Assembly: GCA_015501585.1 (NCBI GenBank)
Contig: JADNRY010001114.1
Coordinates: forward strand, 1 to 16,861
Origin: Rhodocollybia butyracea
Taxonomy: Eukaryota > Basidiomycota > Agaricomycetes > Agaricales > Omphalotaceae
Direction: 5' to 3'
Length of the DNA: 16,861 nucleotides
The position numbers and the translations under genes are program-made. This document shows positions 1-6,510 of this stretch, piece after piece. Within the stretch, counting starts at the first letter, position 1; every line of letters starts with the position of its first letter. A model generated the notes under the pieces. It was given only the letters and a program-made list of their open reading frames with translations. It searched no databases and had not been told where the DNA came from.

Positions 1-549
1 TGTTATTGACTGTATGGGTGACGATTTATTTGAAGCTCTCAGCCGAAACGCGATCATTCTTATAGACTTGTCCTAAACTCGAACTAACTTTGTTGGCGAG
101 CCCAAAAACTAAATAAAATCCACACTGCATCTACACGCGTAAGACACGCTGGCGGTTTCATATGATGCAATATTATTCCGTTTATGGTAATGCTTGGAAA
201 AACAAAAACCTTTGACAAGTGAACGTAATAACCAAACGATGCGACCAAGCTGTATCTATTGACACTCAATGCTGACTAGAGTTCTTGCCAGTGAGCTGCC
301 AAAAGCATTAAGGGTTGAATTTCCACCACAACTTTCCACCTTAGGAGGTACAAACTTTTTCCTCAGACTATGCTAACTCAAGTCTTAACACGAACAACAT
401 TCAGAATTCGACTTAAACAATGAGTGTCATTATCGAAATATGCAGTGGATATGCACAGAACTGAGAGTAAATAATAGAAATATGTAGGTGCATGGGTAGT
501 GTGGTTCGCTCTGCTTTCCTCCTGCTACCCAGGAGCGGGCGGTGTGTTT
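1..549. other. Left-edge stretch with no supported gene
   Basis: No convincing coding exon is visible on either strand. The one open stretch of about 60 codons on the minus strand (84-269) has no splice signals around it and no recognisable composition. The interval lies downstream of the 3' end of the minus-strand gene that stops at 550, so part of it is probably that gene's 3' untranslated region. Confidence 0.5.
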
Positions 550-1332
550 TTAGGGAAAACCTCTAAGTAGCTCCTCGCCCTCACTCTGCCCTTCAGTGTG
601 GTCGAAGTGAAGAGCACGGAATTCTTGCTTGTAAAAGGGATCGTGGCGAGTTTTATGGAGAGGGATGGCTATCTCTCCGATGACAGCCTCACTTCTGTAC
701 AATAAAAGACGAGTTCCTTCCATAACAAAATACTTCTCTTCGCTAGATGGAAACGCCCGATTCCACGCTATCCTGCAGTTATATTCCAAAGTCCGTATTT
801 CTATCCAGAATCCATTTGACGCCTGTAGCATCATGAGATCATCCGGGGGAGGTATCATCTGTCGCTGGAGGTTGAGGATATCCAAAAACCACCCATACAT
901 CTGGTCGTTCCATGACCTAGACATGGGCCATAAACGCACCACAAGCCAAGGCTGTTGCGTTCGGGGATCGTGCAGTGTAACGAAACGGACAGTGGGATCG
1001 TCGGGATGAGGTGGGACACCTAGCAGTACGGGTTCGTCCGAACCCTCTGGTTGGCTCAGAGTCGATCCTGAACGCCCTGATGCTTCAATAGGGTAGGGTG
1101 GCGCTCGCGCGGTTGTTCGGGATGACTATAGGTATGGTCGGCAATTCTTATTCCAGAGCAAGAAAGCCTGAAATGCATAGCGCACCTGATAAGGCTTCTT
1201 CACTGAAGCTTCCGTTGCTGAGGTATTGTGAGTATCATCTGACTCAGGAATCGAGGTGGTAGAAAGATTGCGACGCTGAGAGCGAGGAGCATTACGACGA
1301 GCGTTACGTTTCTTGTCTGTGTTAACGTTCAT
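550..1332 (-). CDS. Hypothetical protein, 240 aa, two exons
   Basis: I do not recognise this protein. The model is exon 1332-1186 (49 codons), a 60-nt GTGCGC..ATAG intron (1185-1126), and exon 1125-550 (191 codons plus TAA), joined in phase 0. The start is the first ATG after a TATA-like stretch 39-52 nt upstream. The N-terminus is very basic (DKKRNARRN, RSQRR), which could serve nuclear or nucleic-acid targeting (inference). A Ser/Pro/Gly-rich linker follows. The second exon is a globular-looking domain rich in Trp and aromatics (motifs such as VRLWPMSRSWND and YGWFLDILNLQRQM) ending in an acidic tail (EGQSEGEELL). The long second exon stays open across the splice junction, which supports the model. 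It is divergent from the plus-strand cluster starting at 1514. No function is claimed. Confidence 0.6.
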
Positions 1333-1370
1333 GGTCAAGGGGGAATAAGCTAACGACTTCAGAAAGCGGC

Positions 1371-1384
1371 TTATATTATAAAAA
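1371..1384 (-). promoter_or_regulatory. TATA-like element for the minus-strand gene
   Basis: An AT-only block (TTATATTATAAAAA on the plus strand) lies 39-52 nt upstream of the ATG at 1332. The position and composition fit a fungal TATA element. The motif reads as TATA-like on both strands, so its orientation is inferred from the gene next to it. Confidence 0.4.
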
Positions 1385-1462
1385 GATTACATGTGAACTA
1401 GAGACACGTGACATCTGATACTTTTCTTCAACAAGTGAGCGAACTTCAAAGCTATACCGAGC

Positions 1463-1483
1463 TATATCTATATATGTATAAAT
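1463..1483 (+). promoter_or_regulatory. TATA-like element for the plus-strand cluster
   Basis: The stretch TATATCTATATATGTATAAA ends 31 nt before the ATG at 1514. It is the best core-promoter candidate for the plus-strand cluster. Together with the AT block at 1371-1384 it makes 1333-1513 a compact divergent promoter region. Confidence 0.45.
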
Positions 1484-1513
1484 TAGTCTCTGTGATTAAT
1501 AGAGCTGTTGAAA

Positions 1514-1678
1514 ATGGGTAAGCATGAGCCCAAGTTTAATTATCAGCAAATTATCAGAGAAAATAGATCTGAACGGATGCCCTTTGATCAGCTTTTGATG
1601 CTTCGAGAATCGACAATATCAGATACCCAGAAGCTCAAGGCTATATTAGACGTACATAACTCTGTGAAGCCATTTTAG
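1514..1678 (+). CDS. Short ORF, 54 aa, possible first exon or upstream cistron
   Basis: An ATG-initiated open frame of 54 codons begins MGKHEPKFNYQQIIREN, is polar and helix-prone, and stops with TAG only 19 nt before the ATG of the next gene. No known family is recognised. Two readings are possible. It may be a separate small protein, giving a tightly spaced pair. Alternatively it is the true first exon of the next gene: a GTACAT or GTGAAG donor near its end and the acceptor TATTCCTCCACAG ending at 1748 both keep phase 0, so the ORF could run directly into codon 18 of the following model through an intron of about 90-100 nt. That intron would be long for this locus. The placement just after a TATA element argues that at least the start codon is used. 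Confidence 0.4.
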   Translation: MGKHEPKFNYQQIIRENRSERMPFDQLLMLRESTISDTQKLKAILDVHNSVKPF

Positions 1679-1697
1679 CCTCCCGTCACTAGATATA

Positions 1698-2663
1698 ATG
1701 AACCGGCCAAGTTTCATTGGGTCTGGAGCCGGGTATATTCCTCCACAGTCGCTCGGCGACCTCTACACGCAGGAAATCATCGCAGTCGATGGAGTAAACC
1801 CGAACCCCATTCAGATTCCTGGTGTGCCAGATCGGTTTTACCGGGTACTCACCACCTGTCACACCATAGATTGGCTGTGTGTGACCTTGGAACACACCCA
1901 GACCCCCCTTAACCACGTAGGGTGGGCTGCACTGCCTGCAAACGATTTAGCCTTGCAGTTCTTACGCTGTGAGGTCCAATTTAATGCCCGTCGGATGGTG
2001 CTCCCTCTGCCAGTACCGCCGGGTGTAAGTATCCCTTCGTTTCCTGAAGTGATCAAGTCTAACCTTACAACATCCATAGGGATACCCATACGCCCCGGCC
2101 GCAGTGTTCAACATGGTAATTGGTGGTGTACCAACCTCCACCTATCATTGGCATCATTCCCGGAACGCGAGGGTTTGGTGCACAATGCCAAACCAGCCTC
2201 CTGGTTTAATCTACTATAAACATCGAGACCGAACACCAGGTCAACATGCCTATAGTCCCCCTCTTGATCTCACCGCTTTCCACAGACGAAAAAGAATGCG
2301 CAAAGCTCGATTTTCAGCCCAAGTCCAGTCATACCGCTATGCCGAGACCTAAATGTATATATTTGGAGGTGGACATTTGTCAAGGTGGAACATATACGGA
2401 AAAGATGACTGAATTGATAATGCACCATGATTTGCGCGCCTTGAATTACACGTTAATATATCTCTGTTCGGGTTTCACAAGTCACAGCTTTACTCGTAAG
2501 TAATTTGATTGTATGACTAGTGATATCTATCTATTTCATCAGGATAGCTTTGGTGCAGCCAGCCAGCAAGCAGCCTTCTGAAAACTCGGTTGACAACGAT
2601 GAGCTAATTGTCTCAAGTTCAAGGTCGTGGTATGCACGAGGCCATCGAAAGAACAGCTTATAA
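1698..2663 (+). CDS. Hypothetical protein, 270 aa, four exons
   Basis: No known family is recognised. Exons are 1698-2024, 2080-2239, 2286-2495 and 2548-2663; the summed length is divisible by three. Intron 1 is textbook (GTAAGT donor, TCTAAC branch, CATAG acceptor, 55 nt). Intron 2 is 46 nt, GTCAAC..CCACAG. Intron 3 starts GTAAGT and has two acceptors 5 nt apart. The first exon is globular and Pro/aromatic-rich (VPDRFYRVLTTCHTIDWLC). Exon 2 carries HWHHSRNARVWC, a His/Trp/Arg cluster. Exon 3 has several Cys, and the C-terminus is Ser-rich and basic. No signal peptide or membrane segment is evident. Without intron 2, the same DNA would appear as two overlapping ORFs in different frames. The intron removes that oddity. 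The start could instead lie at 1514 if the upstream short ORF is spliced in. Confidence 0.55.
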
Positions 2664-2734
2664 CTTGATTTATAAAGCTTTTCTTAGGCCGTAGTTTTCG
2701 CCCCTCCGAATTGATAACAAGAGTAATCATCGTC

Positions 2735-3790
2735 ATGTCGGAATCGTCAGAAAGAGAGGAATTATCGGTGGGCTAGTCCGTATAACTCCCGGATTTTTCT
2801 GAGGTTGACAATTTACAGAACACGAGTCCTTCTGGTAGACGGGGACTGGGAGTACGAGTTTGTCCATCCACAGATCTCCAATTGACTTATTTGGATGCTA
2901 GGAATCCCGAGAAGGGAGTCCTTCTTCGATGAGGTCCGTCATTGAGACAGGCCCTCAGGGATCATCCACCCCACCTGGAATAAACTCAGGGATCAGACAG
3001 TGTACGTTGGCGACAGCTACACCATGCCAAAAGCTAATTTATCGTATGGAAAAACAGTCCCTGCCCGCGTACCATCTCCAATGGATGGCACTCGCCCTAT
3101 AGGACCGGGTCTGCGTGAGCTCTATGGGTTATATGGTTTGTTACGTCCATGAAACCGACTTTACTTTTCAGCTGGTTTTTTTCAGTGGGGGACTTCACAT
3201 GTCCCATCTCCCCTTTCGCCGGTGGTGTCTCAGCACGGAGTTGAGGAGTTTTCTCCTGGACCGTCTGAAGCACCGGCATCTCCTCCTCCAGAAACGCCTA
3301 TGTTTAATGCGCATGCCCCTACTGATCCTAATCATGCGGTTGTGAGTAGCTGCTCTTCCAGTGTACTAAGTTCATAACAGGATTTGCAGTTTATCGACGT
3401 TAATCGTCGATACTCATTTTTTTTCTCACAAATTGGGATTCTCATTTGGTTGCTGAGTCTTGGGGCTCTTCTACACTATTCGATCGTTGCGTGGCCAGGA
3501 ATCACACGCACATTACTTTGTCTCCTCGCCACCGGGTTGACTTTTTTTTATGCGCGGAGAGAGGGAACAAGGATGGTGGTGAGCTGTTTCTTCATACTAA
3601 TGAGTTTGCTCAGCTTTCTACATATGGTTAGATCGTGTTCCCGAGGCCCGTCATGGAGACAATCACGTTGGGACTATTCGCAAGCGGCGTGGTGGCTGTC
3701 GTGGCGGTTATGGGGGGTTCAGGTCCTTTCTCATTCGTTATAGCTTATATCATCTTCATCCTTGTAGGCGGTTGGTTCGAGGTTATGTAG
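2735..3790 (+). CDS. Hypothetical four-pass membrane protein, 256 aa, seven exons
   Basis: Family not recognised. Exons are 2735-2767, 2819-2851, 2902-3001, 3058-3135, 3172-3341, 3381-3578 and 3632-3790 (771 nt, phases closing throughout). Supporting signals include GTACGT with a GCTAAT branch (intron 4 region, 3002-3057), GTGAGT with TACTAAG (3342-3380) and GTGAGC..GTTAG (3579-3631). Residues 1 to about 135 are Ser/Pro/Gly-rich and probably disordered (SPGPSEAPASPPPETP is visible). The C-terminal 120 residues hold four hydrophobic stretches: around SQIGILIWLLSLGALLHY, TRTLLCLLATGLTFFYA, LGLFASGVVAVVAVMG and FVIAYIIFILVGGWF. An Arg-rich loop (ARREGTR) sits between segments 2 and 3. The likely location is an internal or plasma membrane with a soluble N-terminal tail (inference). 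The weakest join is the 36-nt intron at 3136-3171. Alternative frames across 3446-3631 are open and compete with the sixth exon. Confidence 0.5.
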
Positions 3791-3898
3791 ATATGGGTGT
3801 AGGCTCGCAAGTTTCACAAGTACGGGCAGCTGGATCGGCCTCAAGCTTGAACCAGGTGTTCGACATATTTTTTGATAGAACCATGTTTGTACCCACGA

Positions 3899-4135
3899 AT
3901 GAAACTTCTTGCAATTATTTTTCTTGAAGTCGCCGTGAGCCTCAAGGCTCCACAAGATAAGCTTCTAGCATCCGGAATAGTCTTAGCAGCACTTGCATCA
4001 CTGCACTCTTGTCGTGTGCGTACTCAGCTCCGCGGCATCTGTCTATCGATGATCTAGCAACATCATTTAAGTTTCGTTTCTGGTTTCCCATCTGCGACAG
4101 TGGCTATTGTTCGACAGAAAAGGCAACCCGGGTAA
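3899..4135 (+). CDS. Possible small hydrophobic protein, 64 aa, two exons
   Basis: A tentative model: exon 3899-4015, a 42-nt GTGCGT..TCTAG intron (4016-4057), exon 4058-4135. The product would begin MKLLAIIFLEVAVSLK and contain a second hydrophobic stretch, so it could be secreted or membrane-bound (inference). The second exon contains the first copy of a duplicated segment whose reading FPSATVAIVR is kept open in both copies, which mildly favours this frame. The gene may continue: the second copy lies 106 bp downstream, followed by an open acidic stretch at 4256-4345 (LDLEFDIDIDKHS). I could not connect these with convincing introns. Treat it as a placeholder for a real but unresolved gene. 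Confidence 0.25.
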
Positions 4136-4260
4136 TAATCAGAACGTAAAATTTGTGTCAGGCAACTTCCTCGTGTACGCAACATACGATTTCCCATCTG
4201 CGACAGTGGCTATTGTTCGACTAAAAAGGTAACACAGGTCATCCTCAGCGTGTAAGATTT
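4084..4260. repeat. Diverged tandem duplication, 106-bp period
   Basis: Positions 4084-4115 and 4190-4221 share 32 identical bases (beginning TTTCCCATCTGCGACAGTGG). Similarity fades but continues for about 40 more bases (4116-4155 against 4222-4260), and more weakly upstream. The period of 106 bp is not a multiple of three. Both copies stay open in the FPSATVAIVR frame across the conserved core. This looks like duplication of an exon-sized unit rather than a simple-sequence repeat. Confidence 0.8.
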
Positions 4261-4723
4261 TCCCCTTGATTTGGAGTTTGATATTGATATCGATAAGCAT
4301 AGTATTAATATTAAAGACATCACTCAACAGCGTATCATGACAGACTGACAGTCGTGTATTGAAGAAGAATAGAGTCGAGTGAATATAGCTACAGATCCAT
4401 CAAGCGTACATGTGTATCGGGATCGAGCTCCAGTGCATGCATACGGTAACTCGGGGAGGTCGACCGACGAACGCAAATGAAAGGGAAGAACGTCAGTTAT
4501 TAGGCCCTATTAGGCTCGAAGAAACCACGATAACGCCCTAGAGCCAGATAAGCACGACATCGCCGCTTGGAATGGCATGTCGTTAATAATATCCGTGCTA
4601 CCAGTGATAAGTTCCTTACCCCAAAATTTATATCAAAGAATTCGGGGAAGGCCTTCATGGGAACGCGCGGAAAGGCATATGTGGAATGTTGACATATATT
4701 GAAATAACTTCCAACTTTCTTCC

Positions 4724-4885
4724 ATGGCGAGGTCGGATCCAGTAGTAAGTATCGCAAGCACTATTCTTCAAACATAGCGGAACCAGTGGGATTAGATGGA
4801 CAGCCTTCTCTCGGAAACTATCGATGATTCAGCGAACAGAAATTACTTGGTTTATTTGACATTCATCCCGACGATACCTCAGTGA
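4724..4885 (+). CDS. Possible short spliced ORF or exon pair
   Basis: An ATG at 4724 opens seven codons (MARSDPV) to a strong GTAAGT donor. A 51-nt intron (4745-4795) ends at GGATTAG, and a phase-0 exon of 29 codons follows (MDSLLSETIDDSANRNY and on) to TGA at 4883. The splice donor is convincing. The product is too short to judge, and the exon could continue past a GTGAAT donor at the end. It may be the 5' part of a longer gene. Confidence 0.2.
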
Positions 4886-5223
4886 ATCAATTCTGATCAT
4901 GAATATAATGGGACTTCCCATTACGTCCAATGTATCTTGCCCATTGCCCATTGGACACCCGGTGCTCTGTGTTCCTCAAATGTATTTTTGCCGTGCTGTG
5001 AGTTTTGCCTATGAACTTCTCCACGGCCAACGAGTATGTCGTTCGCCCCCCACTTTTGCCGCTCCTTTATTCACGAAAAAAAAATTCAGTATCTTGAGGT
5101 GATTGACATTATTCTCCGCCGACAAGACGATTCCTAATGCTCGATAGCTAGTAGTAAATCACAGCATCCGTGAATCTGTCTCACCCGCCACTCATTTTCA
5201 CCATACCAATCGATGAATCATAG

Positions 5224-5433
5224 TATCCTGCTATAACGCATAATTTGGCTCTGTTGACGACCGCCACTATCAAGCCCAATGAAATCGGAAAAGCGAGGCC
5301 ATTTGAGATATCTCAAGTTCTTGTTTCCCACATTTTGGTAGAAATAGATCCGGCCTGCATGATTAAGGACACTTGTTTGGTGTACGAAAATATTTTGGCT
5401 TGGTTCAGACAAGGTCGAATGCCTCACTGCTGA
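5224..5433 (+). CDS. Possible exon of an unresolved gene
   Basis: An open stretch of 69 codons follows an AG at 5222-5223, with no ATG near its start. It has globular composition (FEISQVLVSHILVEIDP, LVYENILAWFRQG). A TAG stop directly precedes it, so it would have to begin at a splice acceptor. A second open piece in another frame follows after 5420 (LLRIDEDVPNFAFHWIG), which suggests an intron or a frameshift near 5415-5425. The minus strand is also open here (5218-5529, 103 codons), codon-aligned with this frame, so one of the two is a shadow. Confidence 0.25.
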   Translation, partial: YPAITHNLALLTTATIKPNEIGKARPFEISQVLVSHILVEIDPACMIKDTCLVYENILAWFRQGRMPHC

Positions 5434-5783
5434 GAATTGATGAAGATGTACCGAATTTCGCATTTCATTGGATAGGACGGGTAGAAACTTTCGCATAAAT
5501 CCCTTAGGACTCGGAAGCGCTCGTTTCACGTGATACGATTATTGCAGTTGAGTAGTAGACGCTTTGGCCGTTAGGACTGAGATCAACCAAACCAACATTC
5601 CTAGAAGTTCAGGATAATGGAAAGTACCTATGTACCATAGGATAAACCTGATGTGGAGCTAAATTCTGGAAATACATGCTTTTAACGCATGTTAGCAAGT
5701 ACACCGGATTTCGATCCGCATCTTCCTCGGCGTACTTTCAGACTTTGCGTTACGAGGTTTGAAAATATGACACACAGATCTAA

Positions 5784-6380
5784 ATGGCAGATAGTAAACG
5801 TCACCCTTTCGATACTGAAAACGTTTACATTCATATTCCAGCTGCCGGTGGAAGCTTGAACGTCCTTACCATGTGATGGAGATCGAGCCTCGTTCCTCAG
5901 TTCATCCCTGCATCGCAAGCGGTAGTCGAAAGTACATATAGCTCCACTGAACGCGTTCCAGCTTTACCTGTATCCTCCTCATATGATGACTCGAAATATC
6001 GTTACTGAGTTGTCCACGAAGGCAGAGGCAGCGCTGCATCAGCAGAACGTTATTCAAAATCTTGTAGCCGACCATCTGGTCGAGATAGGGCCACTCCAGG
6101 CGCAAGGGATAGCTGCTTTCACCACATGCCGACTCCGCCACATAGCCATCCAGCTATCACTGCTCAAATTGCAGGTAAGCATATATCAGTGAATCCCGCA
6201 CCTCTTCGCTAATGCTTCACCTAGATTACTCAAATAAGGCTGCTGGCACTTGCAATCGGCCTCCGACATGATTTTGCGAGGAATGCGATGGAAGATTCTT
6301 CGATTGAAGAGTTTATCGACGGCCTTACAGCCCATATCCACCAACATATTGACAAACAAGAGATCGAAGACTCGGGCTAG
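5784..6380 (+). CDS. Hypothetical helical protein, 151 aa, four exons
   Basis: Not recognised. Exons are 5784-5861, 5901-5969, 6022-6174 and 6225-6380 (456 nt, all phase 0). The last intron (6175-6224) is excellent: GTAAGC donor, GCTAATG branch, CACCTAG acceptor. The intron at 5970-6021 has a TTACTGAG branch-like site, and the first (39 nt) is the least certain. Exons 3-4 are strongly helix-forming and His/Gln-rich (LHQQNVIQNLVADHLVEIGP, then a segment ending in AHIHQHIDKQEIEDSG). No membrane segment or signal peptide is seen. Read without splicing, the region looks like a gene broken by a TGA and a frameshift, whereas short introns explain both breaks. An alternative start is the ATG pair at 5983 within intron 2, which would keep only exons 3-4. 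It faces the transposase gene tail to tail, 130 bp apart. Confidence 0.55.
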
Positions 6381-6510
6381 AACTGAAACCCTTGTAAGTG
6401 ACGTATTTGTCGTTTTCTTCCTTGCATACATGTATTCACGATAAACAATATTAGTCCGTATCTCTACTCTTATTCCATCTGTAAATTGTGGTGTATCGCA
6501 TTCTCGGTAT

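Larger units (their letters stand above)
4256..5783 (+). other. Unresolved stretch with several short open exons
   Basis: This interval has no single long frame, but several plus-strand pieces look coding. One is an acidic open segment at 4256-4345, followed by a GTATCA donor at 4332 with a CTGAC branch. Others are exon pairs around 4724-4885, an open frame 4899-5102 ending at a GTGATT donor with a CCTAATG branch (5099-5150), and an open frame 5224-5433. They could be exons of one or two multi-exon genes continuing the cluster, or remnants of decayed genes. Minus-strand open frames (4500-4757, 5218-5529) overlap the same DNA and are codon-aligned antisense shadows or competitors. I could not choose a model with closing phases. 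Confidence 0.35.

Noticed and set aside
665..1009. Plus-strand open frame of 114 codons
   Set aside because: It is antisense to the second exon of the minus-strand gene, which has a better start, promoter and splice structure.
2246..2503. A separate gene overlapping the 3' end of the preceding one in another frame, hinting at a virus-like compact layout
   Set aside because: A 46-nt GTCAAC..CCACAG intron (2240-2285) joins the two frames into one gene, so no overlap is needed.
3446..3631. Open frame of 61 codons with globular composition inside the membrane-protein gene
   Set aside because: It lacks a start and a compatible upstream intron phase, and the competing frame joins cleanly to two further hydrophobic segments through a GTGAGC..TTAG intron.
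5218..5529. Minus-strand ORF of 103 codons
   Set aside because: It has no splice or promoter context and is codon-aligned antisense to a plus-strand open exon in a plus-strand cluster; not excluded, but less likely.
5784..6380. A pseudogene broken by a TGA (5874) and a frameshift near 6008
   Set aside because: Short introns at 5862-5900 and 5970-6021 remove both breaks and leave a continuous 151-codon frame; decay remains possible only if transcripts show otherwise.
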